From the NCBI GenBank assembly GCA_937138475.1, contig CAKZPD010000028.1, positions 62,001 to 126,000 of the forward strand: a stretch of 64,000 nucleotides of DNA, in the 5' to 3' direction. This document shows, piece after piece, positions 28,348-37,771 of the stretch (position 1 is the stretch's first letter; each line of letters begins with the position of its first letter). A model generated the notes under the pieces. The model did not search any database, had not been told where the DNA came from, and saw nothing but the letters and a program-made list of their open reading frames with translations. This DNA comes from an uncultured Sulfitobacter sp. Lineage in GTDB: Bacteria; Pseudomonadota; Alphaproteobacteria; Rhodobacterales; Rhodobacteraceae. A program made the position numbers and the translations under genes.

Positions 28348-29325
28348 ATGTCTGACATATTTTCCCTTGCGGCCCAGAACCTGTCGTCGCCGATCATTCT
28401 CAGCTTTGCGCTGGGGGCTTTGGCGGCGCTGGCGCGTTCGGATTTAACCATCCCCGAGGCCGCAGCCAAGGCCATGTCGATCTATCTGCTGTTTGCCATC
28501 GGCTTCAAGGGCGGGGTCAGCGTCGTCGATCATGGGGTTGACGCCAACCTTGCCCTGGCCTTGCTGACCGGGGCGCTCTTGTCCGCGACGCTCCCGCTGA
28601 TCGCCTTTGGCCTGTTGCAGATAATGACCGGCCTCAGCCGCGTCGATGCCGCCGCCGTCGCGGCGCATTACGGCTCCATCTCGATCGTGACCTTCGTTGC
28701 TGCCTCCTCGGTGCTCGAAGGCAGCGGCATCGCCTCCGAAGGATATATGGTCGCCGTCGCCGCCGTGATGGAGGCCCCGGCAATTCTCTCGGCGCTTTGG
28801 CTGGTGTCATCGGGCGGTGCATCGGGGCGAATGGACAAAGACTTGTGGCGCGAAATTCTTCTGAACGGCTCTATCGTTTTGTTGATCGGTGCTTTCGTGA
28901 TCGGCTGGATCAGCGGCCAAGACGGCCTGCGCGACATCCAAAGTTTTATCGTGTCGCCCTTCAAGGGGGTGCTTTGCCTCTTTTTGTTGGATATGGGGCT
29001 GGTCGCCGGGCGCGGGCTGCGGTCCGCTGGGGCAAACCTGCGCCCCGGCGTTTTGGCCTTTGGCGCCCTGATGCCGCTGGTCGGCTGCACGTTTGGCCTG
29101 GCTGCGGCCTGGTTCTTGGGGCTCAGCCTGGGCGGCACGGTGCTGTTGATGGTGCTCTCGGCCTCGGCGTCCTATATCGCCGTGCCGGCCGCCATGCGCG
29201 TCGCTCTCCCCGAGGCAAATCCCTCAATCTACCTGACCCTGTCCTTGGGCATCACTTTCCCCTTTAATCTGACGCTTGGCATCCCGCTCTATCTGGCGCT
29301 GGCCCAAGCCGTAATAGGACCCTGA
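28348..29325 (+). CDS. SbtA-type sodium-dependent bicarbonate transporter
   Basis: A 325-aa inner-membrane protein with about ten hydrophobic helices in two inverted halves. The family pattern is clear: LSSPIILSFALGALAALARSDLTIPEA at the start, AMSIYLLFAIGFKGGV, and ASASYIAVPAAMRVALPEANPS in the second half. SbtA of cyanobacteria couples bicarbonate import to sodium. The adjacent carbonic anhydrase and PII-like gene make this function likely here, although no carbon-fixation gene lies in the window. Confidence 0.9.
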   Translation: MSDIFSLAAQNLSSPIILSFALGALAALARSDLTIPEAAAKAMSIYLLFAIGFKGGVSVVDHGVDANLALALLTGALLSATLPLIAFGLLQIMTGLSRVDAAAVAAHYGSISIVTFVAASSVLEGSGIASEGYMVAVAAVMEAPAILSALWLVSSGGASGRMDKDLWREILLNGSIVLLIGAFVIGWISGQDGLRDIQSFIVSPFKGVLCLFLLDMGLVAGRGLRSAGANLRPGVLAFGALMPLVGCTFGLAAAWFLGLSLGGTVLLMVLSASASYIAVPAAMRVALPEANPSIYLTLSLGITFPFNLTLGIPLYLALAQAVIGP

Positions 29326-29328
29326 CCC

Positions 29329-29640
29329 ATGCAAACCCACAACGCCAAACGGGTTGAGATCACCATCGAAGCGATCATGCAGCGCCGCCTCACCCAGGCC
29401 CTGCTCGACGCCGAGGTCACAGGCTTCACGGTCCTGCCGGTTTTGGGTGGCTCAGGCCGCTCCGGCGAATGGAGCAGATCCGGCCAGGTCAGCCGCGCCA
29501 CCGGCATGGTGCAGGTGATCTGCATTATCCGCCCCGAACGCCTGAACACGCTGCTGGATGCGGCCTTCAAAGTGGTCAACAGCCATATCGGCGTGGTCAG
29601 CGTCACCGATTGCCAAGTGCTGCGCGCCGAACGCTTCTGA
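29329..29640 (+). CDS. PII-like (SbtB-like) regulatory protein
   Basis: A 103-aa protein with the ferredoxin-like PII fold: EITIEAIMQRRLTQALLDAEVTGFTVLPV, then a T-loop rich in Gly and Ser (GGSGRSGEWSRSGQVS) and VVNSHIGVVSVTDCQVL. The T-loop lacks the uridylylated Tyr of GlnB and resembles that of SbtB. The C-terminal CGPEGC redox loop of cyanobacterial SbtB is absent; the protein ends DCQVLRAERF. Its place 3 nt after the transporter suggests that it gates SbtA in response to adenine nucleotides. Confidence 0.87.
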   Translation: MQTHNAKRVEITIEAIMQRRLTQALLDAEVTGFTVLPVLGGSGRSGEWSRSGQVSRATGMVQVICIIRPERLNTLLDAAFKVVNSHIGVVSVTDCQVLRAERF

Positions 29641-29690
29641 CCGGGGCGCACCCCGCAGGCGCTCCCAAAAGGCAGCCTAAAAACGCAAGA

Positions 29691-29720
29691 AAGGGCCAAC
29701 CGGCCCCTTCTTTTGTTCTT
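29691..29720 (+). terminator. Rho-independent terminator of the bicarbonate module
   Basis: GGGCC-aacc-GGCCC (29693-29706), followed by CTTCTTTTGTTCTT. The T-rich tail is the head of the repeat copy D, which shows how the repeat can supply the U tract. Confidence 0.75.
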
Positions 29721-29742
29721 AAATATCCCCGCCGGAGGCTCC
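29708..29742 (+). repeat. 35-bp 3'-end repeat, copy D
   Basis: Identical to copy A, plus strand. It begins 68 nt after the stop of the PII-like gene, in the convergent gap before asd. Confidence 0.9.
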
Positions 29743-29773
29743 GGCCACCACCCCGCGCGCGGCGGGCAGCGGC

Positions 29774-30796
29774 TCAGCCCTTTTTCAGCACCCTTTGACC
29801 CAACAGCTCGGCGATCTGCACCGCGTTCAACGCGGCACCCTTGCGCAGATTGTCGCTGACACACCACAGGTTGATCCCGTTCTCGATCGTGCTGTCTTGG
29901 CGGATGCGGCTGATAAATGTGGCAAAATCGCCGACACATTCCACCGGCGACACATAGCCCCCGTCCTCGCGTTTGTCGATCACCATGATGCCGGGGGCCT
30001 CGCGCAGGATATCGCGGGCCTCGTCTTCATCCAAATGATCCTCGAATTCGATATTGATCGCCTCGGAATGACCAACAAACACCGGCACGCGCACACAGGT
30101 CGCCGTCACTTTGATCGCCGGATCAATGATCTTCTTGGTTTCGGCAACCATCTTCCATTCTTCTTTGGTCGACCCGTCTTCCATAAAGACGTCAATATGG
30201 GGGATCACGTTAAAGGCGATCTGTTTGGTGAACTTCTTGGCTGGTTTTTCATCGACAGGATTGTAAATCGATTTGGTCTGGTCCCACAGCTCGTCAATGC
30301 CTTCTTTGCCGGCACCAGATACCGATTGATAGGTGCTCACCACCACGCGCTTGATGCGGGCGCGATCATGCAAAGGTTTCAGCGCCACAACCATTTGGGC
30401 GGTCGAACAGTTCGGATTGGCGATGATGTTTTTCTTGGCATAACCTGCGATGGCGTCGGCGTTCACCTCGGGCACGATCAGCGGCACATCGGGGTCATAG
30501 CGATAAAGCGAGGAATTATCGATCACCACGCAGCCGGCCTTGGCGGCTTTGGGCGCAAAGGTCTTGGTGGCCTCGGACCCAACAGCAAAAAGCGCAAAGT
30601 CCCAGCCGGTGAAATCAAAGGTCTCAAGGTCTTTGGTCTTGAGGGTCTTGTCGCCAAAGCTGACTTCGGTTCCCAGCGACTTGCGCGAGGCAAGGGCTGC
30701 GATTTCGTCTACAGGGAACTGGCGTTCCGCCAGAATATTCAGCATTTCGCGGCCCACATTCCCTGTGGCGCCCGCTATGACGACGCGGTAACCCAT
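29774..30796 (-). CDS. asd: Aspartate-semialdehyde dehydrogenase
   Basis: Reduces aspartyl phosphate to the semialdehyde on the route to lysine/diaminopimelate, threonine and methionine. The 340-aa protein starts with the NADP loop VVIAGATGNVGREML. The catalytic Cys is in ANPNCSTAQMVVAL (about residue 130) and the family segment is TYQSVSGAGKEGIDEL. GGAG lies 7 nt before the ATG. A TATATG element sits further upstream. It stands alone on the minus strand. Confidence 0.97.
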   Translation of the reverse strand: MGYRVVIAGATGNVGREMLNILAERQFPVDEIAALASRKSLGTEVSFGDKTLKTKDLETFDFTGWDFALFAVGSEATKTFAPKAAKAGCVVIDNSSLYRYDPDVPLIVPEVNADAIAGYAKKNIIANPNCSTAQMVVALKPLHDRARIKRVVVSTYQSVSGAGKEGIDELWDQTKSIYNPVDEKPAKKFTKQIAFNVIPHIDVFMEDGSTKEEWKMVAETKKIIDPAIKVTATCVRVPVFVGHSEAINIEFEDHLDEDEARDILREAPGIMVIDKREDGGYVSPVECVGDFATFISRIRQDSTIENGINLWCVSDNLRKGAALNAVQIAELLGQRVLKKG

Positions 30797-30868
30797 CTGA
30801 TTTCTCCAATGTATAAGTGTGATGGTGGGCGCCTCATATACCGCTTGGCCTGCGGGGGAAAGGGGGCG

Positions 30869-32029
30869 CTAGGTCATATTGTCCCGCGCAAAACCGTAAA
30901 CAATCAACCCGGCGGCCAGCGCCACGCCGAAAAAGGCAAAAATCGCCGGATAGGGGGCAAGCGTCACCGCCCCATGCACCTGGCCCGAGGCAAATTGCAT
31001 TAACCCCGCCCCGCCAATGCCAAACAGGTTCAACAAGGTCACGCCGCGCCCGGTCAGATGGGCCGGGAAAAACCCCCGGCCATGGGCGATCAGCATCGGA
31101 AAAGAGGCGCCAAAGAAACCGATAATCGCCAACAGGCCAACCGATACCAGCGGGCTTTGATCCGGCAACACCGCCAATCCGAATATAGCCACCATCGCCA
31201 AAAGGTTCCCAGCAAACACCACCCATTTGCGGGTGCCAAATACCTTGTCCAGCGGCCCATAGACAAAGGTGCCCAAGATCATCGCCAGCCCCATGACCAA
31301 TGTGGCCTGCCCGATTTGCCCGGTGCTCAGGGCAAAAGTTTCCGCCAGATAAGGCCCAACCCACAGCCCCCGAATCGCACCGGCCGGCGCATAGCTGACG
31401 AACATCAACGGCAAGATCAGCCAGATTGCCGGCAGCCGCAACAGGTCCATCAGACGGCCTTTTGCCTCGCCCTCGGGTTTTTGCGGATCACGCACACAGG
31501 CCCAGATCCCCGCCGCCACAACGGCAGAGCCCCCCGCCAGCCAAAACAGCGCCGCCCGCCAGCCCAGGGTTTCCGCCGCAAAGGCCATGGGATACGAGGC
31601 AATCAAATTCCCGATTGATCCAACCCCGATGATCAACGCGGCCAGGGTTGCAAATTGCCGGGGCGGATATTGGCGCGCAAAAATGTAATAGGCGGCCATC
31701 AGAACCGGCGAACAGCCGATCCCGATCAGCGCCATGGCAATGTTGATATGCTGGGCCGAGGTCGCCATCCCAAAAACCGCGGCGCCCCCGCCGCCGCCGA
31801 TCATCAACAAGACCGAGGCCGTGCGGCGCGGCCCCAGATGGTCAAGCGCCCATCCCACCGGAATTTGCATGGCCGCAAACACCAAGAACCAAAGACCCGA
31901 CGCAAAGGCCAGCGCCTCTGGGCCGGTGCCCAGATCCCTCTCAAGAACCGGGGCCAATACGGCCAGAAAGGCGCGGAAAAACTGGCTCAGCACATAAGCA
32001 AGCGTCAGCAGCAAAATCCCTGGCGTCAT
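30869..32029 (-). CDS. MFS transporter
   Basis: A 386-aa major facilitator with about 12 helices; GWALDHLGPRRTASVLL is the loop between helices 2 and 3. The start at 32029 gives an ATGA overlap with the aldolase stop; an ATG six codons upstream is the alternative. Coupling to an HpcH/HpaI aldolase suggests import of a hydroxy/oxo acid, but the substrate is not known. Confidence 0.87.
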   Translation of the reverse strand: MTPGILLLTLAYVLSQFFRAFLAVLAPVLERDLGTGPEALAFASGLWFLVFAAMQIPVGWALDHLGPRRTASVLLMIGGGGGAAVFGMATSAQHINIAMALIGIGCSPVLMAAYYIFARQYPPRQFATLAALIIGVGSIGNLIASYPMAFAAETLGWRAALFWLAGGSAVVAAGIWACVRDPQKPEGEAKGRLMDLLRLPAIWLILPLMFVSYAPAGAIRGLWVGPYLAETFALSTGQIGQATLVMGLAMILGTFVYGPLDKVFGTRKWVVFAGNLLAMVAIFGLAVLPDQSPLVSVGLLAIIGFFGASFPMLIAHGRGFFPAHLTGRGVTLLNLFGIGGAGLMQFASGQVHGAVTLAPYPAIFAFFGVALAAGLIVYGFARDNMT

Positions 32030-32802
32030 CCCCGCGATCCCTGCCATTTTGCTGCCAAAACTTTGGCATTGCGCAGCAAAAGCAGAATATCGATCCCGAC
32101 CGCGACGAATTGCGCCCCGGCCTCCAGCGCGGCGTCAATGACTTGGTCGTCCTGCGACAAGATCCCCGGCGCCTTGCCGGCGGCGCGGATGCGGCGAATG
32201 GCCCCCATGATGGCGGCCTGCACGTCGGGGTGTGATGTCTCGCTCATATGGCCCATATCGGCGGCCAAATCCGCAGGGCCAATAAACACGCCGTCGATGC
32301 CTTCTATGGTCAGGATTTCATCCAATGCGGCCAAGCCTTTGCGGTTTTCAACCTGCACCAGCAGGCTGATCTCGGCATCTGCCGTCAGCCCGTAATCCGG
32401 CGTCTGCCCAAACCGCGAGGCCCGCGCCAAGGCAAAACCAACCCCCCGATCCCCCAGCGGCGGAAAGCGGCAGTCGCGCACCAATTGCCGCGCCTGTTCG
32501 GCGCTTTCCACCATCGGCACCAGAATCGTCTGGGCCCCGGCATCCAGAACTTGTTTGATCATATACGTCTCGCCAACCGGCACGCGCACCACCGGATGGG
32601 ACCGGCTGTTGCCAAGCACCTGAAGCTGATCGCGAATCGACCGCAAGTCATTGGGCGCATGTTCGCCGTCAATCACCAACCAGTCGAACCCGGCCTCGCC
32701 CATGACCTCGGCGGCATAGCCATCGGCAAACCCCAGCCAACAGCCAAATACGGTTTCTCCTTGGCGCAGGGCGCGTTTGAACGGATTGCTTGGGGCGGGC
32801 AT
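32026..32802 (-). CDS. HpcH/HpaI aldolase family protein
   Basis: A 258-aa class II (metal-dependent) aldolase of the 4-hydroxy-2-oxo-heptanedioate aldolase family. The N-terminal WLVIDGEHAPND, the metal-binding Glu in LLVQVENRKGLAALDEIL and Asp in GVFIGPADLAADMG are all present. It cleaves hydroxy-oxo acids into pyruvate plus an aldehyde in aromatic catabolism; the true substrate is open. It is translationally coupled to the MFS gene. Confidence 0.9.
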   Translation of the reverse strand: MPAPSNPFKRALRQGETVFGCWLGFADGYAAEVMGEAGFDWLVIDGEHAPNDLRSIRDQLQVLGNSRSHPVVRVPVGETYMIKQVLDAGAQTILVPMVESAEQARQLVRDCRFPPLGDRGVGFALARASRFGQTPDYGLTADAEISLLVQVENRKGLAALDEILTIEGIDGVFIGPADLAADMGHMSETSHPDVQAAIMGAIRRIRAAGKAPGILSQDDQVIDAALEAGAQFVAVGIDILLLLRNAKVLAAKWQGSRG

Positions 32803-32869
32803 GGCGCTGTCCTTGAATATGACCTGATCTGCCGCACCCTAGCGCCGGTGCCACGCCCCTGACCAGAGG

Positions 32870-33574
32870 CTAAAGCACCTGGATGACGTCTTTGTCGATG
32901 GCCAGCATATAGCCGCGCCGGGCAATGTTCTTGACCAAAAGGGTGGCCACCATCTGATTGCCCAAGGTGTCGCGCAATCGCTTGATCCGCGTCGCCCCGG
33001 CGGCCTCGTCGCAATCGGCGGCGTTGCGCCCCGATATGACGCCCTCCAATTGCGCCCCGCTCAAGATATCGTCGTCCAGGCGCGCCTCGGCCAGAACACA
33101 GATGGTTTCCATGGCCGCTTCGGTCAGCTTGAACTCAAGATTGTTCAGATAAACGGTGTTCTCTTCGCGGCTGATCATCAATGAGCTGACGGAAATGCCT
33201 GCCCGTTCGATTTGGGCCATGCGCCGGTTAACCCCTGCCAGCATCAACAAGAACACCAGGGCCGCAACGATCAACGCCGTCGAAAACACCAGCAACACAA
33301 GGATAACCAGACGATAACTGGCCAGGGTATCGGCAAAAGCCGTGCCCGACTGCGCCAAGATCTCAAGCAGCTTGACCTGGCTTTGGCCTGTCAGATCGGC
33401 GTTCTCGATGAACAGCTGCTCCACCCGCGCATCAAAGGCGTTGGCATCGGGCAAAGCCGCCAACAACACCAGCGCCGCGACCACCAAAATCGACACAATC
33501 GCGCCGATCCCCAGATAGACGCCGCGCGATCCCGGCCCCAGCCGATCAATATCGAAGGAAGTTTGCTCCGGCAC
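32870..33574 (-). CDS. Membrane-anchored OmpR-type winged-helix protein
   Basis: A 234-aa protein with two membrane helices (about residues 19-41 and 89-113), a periplasmic loop of about 47 residues between them, and a cytoplasmic C-terminal domain (about 145-228). That domain reads like an OmpR/PhoB winged helix: FKLTEAAMETICVLAE, then ATRIKRLRDTLG and NIARRGYMLAI. No receiver domain is present. The order is the reverse of ToxR/CadC, where the DNA-binding domain is N-terminal. The start chosen is GTG at 33574 with GAGGA 6 nt upstream; a TTG at 33592 is possible. It overlaps the small secreted protein gene by 29 nt. Confidence 0.7.
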   Translation of the reverse strand: MPEQTSFDIDRLGPGSRGVYLGIGAIVSILVVAALVLLAALPDANAFDARVEQLFIENADLTGQSQVKLLEILAQSGTAFADTLASYRLVILVLLVFSTALIVAALVFLLMLAGVNRRMAQIERAGISVSSLMISREENTVYLNNLEFKLTEAAMETICVLAEARLDDDILSGAQLEGVISGRNAADCDEAAGATRIKRLRDTLGNQMVATLLVKNIARRGYMLAIDKDVIQVL

Positions 33575-33821
33575 TCTCTTTCCTCTCGGCAAGCCCCTCA
33601 GGGCCGAAAATCGACAGCACCGTCAACAAGGTCCACCCCTGCGCTTGCAGGCGAACCGACAGTTCGGCGCGCGCCGCAGCCGGGGCGCAATTGGCCAATT
33701 TGGCCACCCCGTAATGCAGGCGCAGCGGGGCGTTCTGCTTGGCCTTGTAATCGGCAAAGCAATCTTGCGCGGCGACCGGGGCGGCCATCAACAGCAACAG
33801 GGCAACAACAGCATGTTTCAT
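33546..33821 (-). CDS. Small secreted hypothetical protein
   Basis: A 91-aa protein with a clear signal peptide (MKHAVVALLLLMAAPVAAQ) and a mature part of about 72 residues with two Cys (QDCFADY and ANCAPAA) that could form a disulfide. I do not recognise a family. The 3' end overlaps the membrane winged-helix gene by 29 nt, so the two are probably cotranscribed, and the product could be the periplasmic partner or signal of that regulator (inference). Confidence 0.65.
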   Translation of the reverse strand: MKHAVVALLLLMAAPVAAQDCFADYKAKQNAPLRLHYGVAKLANCAPAAARAELSVRLQAQGWTLLTVLSIFGPEGLAERKESAGANFLRY

Positions 33822-33851
33822 ACTGCCATCTTTGGCTGACCGGCGCCGATA

Positions 33852-33889
33852 TTCAATAACAATCCCGGCGCCGGGGCACGGTTATTGGA
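33852..33889. promoter_or_regulatory. Nested inverted repeat in a divergent promoter region
   Basis: TTCAATAAC (33852-33860) and GTTATTGGA (33881-33889) pair at 8 of 9 positions and enclose the perfect palindrome CCCGGCGCCGGG (33864-33875). It lies in the 155-nt gap between two divergent genes for small secreted proteins, so an operator is likely. A transcriptional terminator is less likely because no T tract follows on either strand. Confidence 0.5.
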
Positions 33890-33976
33890 TAACCGCGCGG
33901 TGATATTGCTTGGCCGGGGCGCTCGGCGGGATGCTGGGCCAAGATCTCAACGCCGATAACATAAAGGAAGCCCCCG

Positions 33977-34414
33977 ATGCCGACATCACGCCGCCCCGCC
34001 CCGCTGAAAATCCTGACCTGCCTCAGCCTTTGCCTGCCATTGCTGCTGACAAACCCGGCCCCCGCCGCCAGCGACGACATGACCCGCGCCCTTGCCGCGC
34101 TCTTTGGGATCGCGCTGATCGGGACAATGATCAACGACCGCCAGAACAATCAAACAGATTATGCTGCGGTGCCCACGCGCCCGCTCCCCAAACGGGTTCA
34201 GCGCAAACAACTGCCCAGCCAATGCCTGCGCCAGGTCGATGGCTTTGGCGGCCAAACCCGCATGCTCAGCGGCCGCTGCCTTGACCGTCACTATGCGTTC
34301 GCGCGCAACTTGCCCGCCAGATGCAGCCTGCGCATCCAAGGCTTCGACCGGGTTCAGCGCGGCTACAGCCTGCCGTGCCTGCGTCAACATGGCTATAAGG
34401 TTGCCCGCAGCTAA
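33977..34414 (+). CDS. Secreted hypothetical protein with four cysteines
   Basis: A 145-aa protein starting with a basic n-region and hydrophobic core (LKILTCLSLCLPLLLTNPAPA), so exported. The mature part has a Gly/Ala/Ile stretch (ALFGIALIGTMI) and a C-terminal region with four Cys (QCLRQVDG, GRCLDRHY, ARCSLRIQ, LPCLRQHGY) that probably form two disulfides. AAGGAAG precedes the ATG. I do not recognise the family. Confidence 0.7.
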   Translation: MPTSRRPAPLKILTCLSLCLPLLLTNPAPAASDDMTRALAALFGIALIGTMINDRQNNQTDYAAVPTRPLPKRVQRKQLPSQCLRQVDGFGGQTRMLSGRCLDRHYAFARNLPARCSLRIQGFDRVQRGYSLPCLRQHGYKVARS

Positions 34415-34419
34415 CCCCT

Positions 34420-34454
34420 TTCTTTTGTTCTTAAATATCCCCGCCGGAGGCTCC
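34420..34454 (+). repeat. 35-bp 3'-end repeat, copy E
   Basis: Identical to copy A, plus strand, 6 nt after the stop of the secreted hypothetical protein. This is the only copy in a co-directional gap (towards rnhB) and not a convergent one. Confidence 0.9.
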
Positions 34455-34542
34455 ACCCCTCACCCCATGCGCAGCCAGCGCTTCCGGCGCCCCCCTCCAA
34501 GCCGCGCAAATACGCGGCAGATGCGTCCCATCGGGCGCCCCT

Positions 34543-34586
34543 GAAAGGGAAATGACGTTCGGGCGTCTTTCCCTTTCTCTTTCTTG
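34543..34586 (+). terminator. Strong hairpin with T-rich tail (terminator or small RNA 3' end)
   Basis: GAAAGGGAA-at-GACG-ttcggg-CGTC-t-TTCCCTTTC (34543-34577), followed by TCTTTCTTG. A second perfect hairpin GCCGCG-caaata-CGCGGC lies at 34501-34518. Both are in the 270-nt gap before rnhB, after the repeat copy E. They may end the upstream transcript or be the 3' part of a small RNA; no gene is visible here. Confidence 0.6.
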
Positions 34587-34684
34587 AATTGACAAGATCG
34601 CCCCCCCTGTCACGCGCGCCCCAATGCGACAGCGATGTCCTGGGCCCTTGCCTCGGCGGTGCAATTGCGCTTTGTGCCTGTCTC

Positions 34685-35312
34685 ATGACCCCTGATTATT
34701 CCCTTGAAAGCCGCGCCCACTCCCTGGGCTTTGCCCGCATCGCTGGCGTGGACGAGGTCGGGCGCGGGCCGCTGGCCGGCCCGGTCACGGCCGCCGCCGT
34801 GGTGCTTGATCCACTCAACATTCCCGCCGGTCTGAACGATTCGAAAAAACTGACGGCCAAAGCCCGCGCCGCCCTTGCCCGGCTGATATGGGACACCGCC
34901 GATGTCAGCCTTGGCCATGCCAGCGTGGCTGAAATCGACGCGCATAACATTCTGCGGGCTTCGCACCTTGCGATGGTCCGGGCGCTAAGTGGGCTGCGCT
35001 GCGCGCCCGATCACATCCTGATCGACGGCAATATGATCCCCCAAGGTCTGACCATCCCGGCGCAATGTGTGATCAAGGGCGATGGCAAAAGCGTTTCGAT
35101 CGCTGCCGCGTCGATTGTGGCAAAAATAGCACGCGACGCGATCATGGTGGATTTGGCGCAACAGTTTCCGGGCTATGGCTGGGAAACAAACATGGGATAC
35201 GGCGCGAAAAAGCACCTTGCGGCGCTGCAATCCCTTGGCGTGACCCCCCATCATAGGTGTTCCTTCAAACCCATACACAACATCTTGTATCAAGATAAAA
35301 ACGTAAAACCTT

Positions 35313-35314
<2 letters not shown>
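34685..35314 (+). CDS. rnhB: Ribonuclease HII
   Basis: Removes RNA primers and single ribonucleotides from DNA. The 209-aa protein has the DEDD acidic site: IAGVDEVGRGPLAGPV (Asp, Glu), AHNILRASHLAMVRAL, and DHILIDGN, with KGDGKSVSIAAASIVAK. The ATG at 34685 gives the normal N terminus; the open frame runs 32 codons further upstream without family similarity. It precedes ccrM by 88 nt. Confidence 0.95.
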
Positions 35315-36503
<1,189 letters not shown>

Positions 36504-36586
36504 CACGGCGGTTTGCCGGCACGCGTTGCCGGACCGTGCTGCTGGCGCCCCTTGCCCGGTTGGGCAAGCTTTGCGGCGCCCACCTT

Positions 36587-36613
36587 AGCCCTGCCAATTG
36601 GCGGGGCTTTTTT
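36587..36613 (+). terminator. Rho-independent terminator of ccrM
   Basis: AGCCC-t-GCC-aatt-GGC-g-GGGCT, followed by six T, 84 nt after the ccrM stop and just before the convergent mutY 3' end. Confidence 0.85.
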
Positions 36614-36629
36614 GTTGGGCGGGCGGCCC

Positions 36630-37667
36630 TTAGCGCGTCACCAGATCAAAGGCTTTGCGCATCACCGTCGGCAAGTCCGAGGGGCGGAACTCATCGCTTG
36701 GGACAAAGGCGCCGCGTGCCGGGACACAGCCGGGATGCAATGGCGCGCAATAAACCCGCAGGACCAAGTGGAAATGGGTAAAGGTGTGGCGCACCTCTCC
36801 GGCGATCTCTTGCCAATCTGCTTGGCAGGGCGGATCGCCTGCGGGCGGGGATTGCGACCATTCCGGGCCGGGCCAACCCAGCATTCCGCCCAGCAGACCG
36901 CTGTCGGCGCGGCGTTCAAGCAGCCAGGCGCCATCGGTGCGCCGCCCCACATAGACATGGCCATAGCGGACCGGTTTCGGCTTTTTCGGGGTCTTTTTTG
37001 GCAATTCATTCTGTGTGCCCTTTGCCCGCGCGGCGCAGATCGCGGCGATGGGGCATATCCCACAGGCCGGGGAACGTGGCGTGCAGATGGTGGCGCCAAG
37101 GTCCATGACCGCCTGGGCATAATCGCCGGGCCGGTGGCTGGGCGTCAGCCCATCGGCCAGCAGATACAAATCCGGCTTGGCCGCGGGCAGGGGGGTATGC
37201 AGATCAAAAAGGCGCGCCATCACCCGCTCAACATTGCCGTCCAGAACGGTTTGGCGTGCATCAAAGGCGATCGAGGAAATTGCCGCTGCGGTATAAGGGC
37301 CAATGCCCGGCAGTTTCAGCAGCGTGGCATAATCGCGGGGAAACACGCCGCCCAGATCAGAATTGATCAACCGGGCGCATTTCAGAAGGTTGCGCGCCCG
37401 CGCGTAATAGCCAAGGCCGGCCCATTCGCCCATGACCTGCGCATCGGGTGCGGCGGCCAGATCACCCACATTGGGCCAAAGATCGGTAAACCGGGCAAAA
37501 TAGGCTTTGACCGCCGCAACGGTCGTTTGTTGTAACATGATCTCGGACAGCCAGACGCGATAGGGATCGGGCAGGGTGCCGCTGATCCGCTTGGCGGGGG
37601 GCACCCGCCAAGGCAAGGCGCGGGCATTGACGTCATACCAATCCAGCAACAGGCGTGGCACGGCCAT
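36630..37667 (-). CDS. mutY: A/G-specific adenine glycosylase
   Basis: Removes A mispaired with 8-oxoguanine. The 345-aa protein has the HhH-GPD core LPGIGPYTAAAISSIAF followed by the catalytic Asp in VLDGNVERVMARL, the [4Fe-4S] cysteines in CTPRSPACGICPIAAIC, and a C-terminal NUDIX-like domain. The ATG at 37667 gives the expected N terminus (LLLDWYDVNARALPWR), but an in-frame TTG at 37688 has a better ribosome-binding site (AAAGG, 9 nt). A run of eight C lies directly before the ATG. Confidence 0.93.
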   Translation of the reverse strand: MAVPRLLLDWYDVNARALPWRVPPAKRISGTLPDPYRVWLSEIMLQQTTVAAVKAYFARFTDLWPNVGDLAAAPDAQVMGEWAGLGYYARARNLLKCARLINSDLGGVFPRDYATLLKLPGIGPYTAAAISSIAFDARQTVLDGNVERVMARLFDLHTPLPAAKPDLYLLADGLTPSHRPGDYAQAVMDLGATICTPRSPACGICPIAAICAARAKGTQNELPKKTPKKPKPVRYGHVYVGRRTDGAWLLERRADSGLLGGMLGWPGPEWSQSPPAGDPPCQADWQEIAGEVRHTFTHFHLVLRVYCAPLHPGCVPARGAFVPSDEFRPSDLPTVMRKAFDLVTR

Positions 37668-37771
37668 GGGGGGGGATTTGTCACACAATCTTTATGGCCT
37701 TTGCACATGGGTTGGGCTGGCGAAACCGATCCAAGCCGCTATGCTGTGCGGCATATCAAAGGAAGATAGCA

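Noticed and set aside
29795-31003. 402-aa open frame on the plus strand opposite asd
   Set aside because: Antisense to an unambiguous aspartate-semialdehyde dehydrogenase; no recognisable domain.
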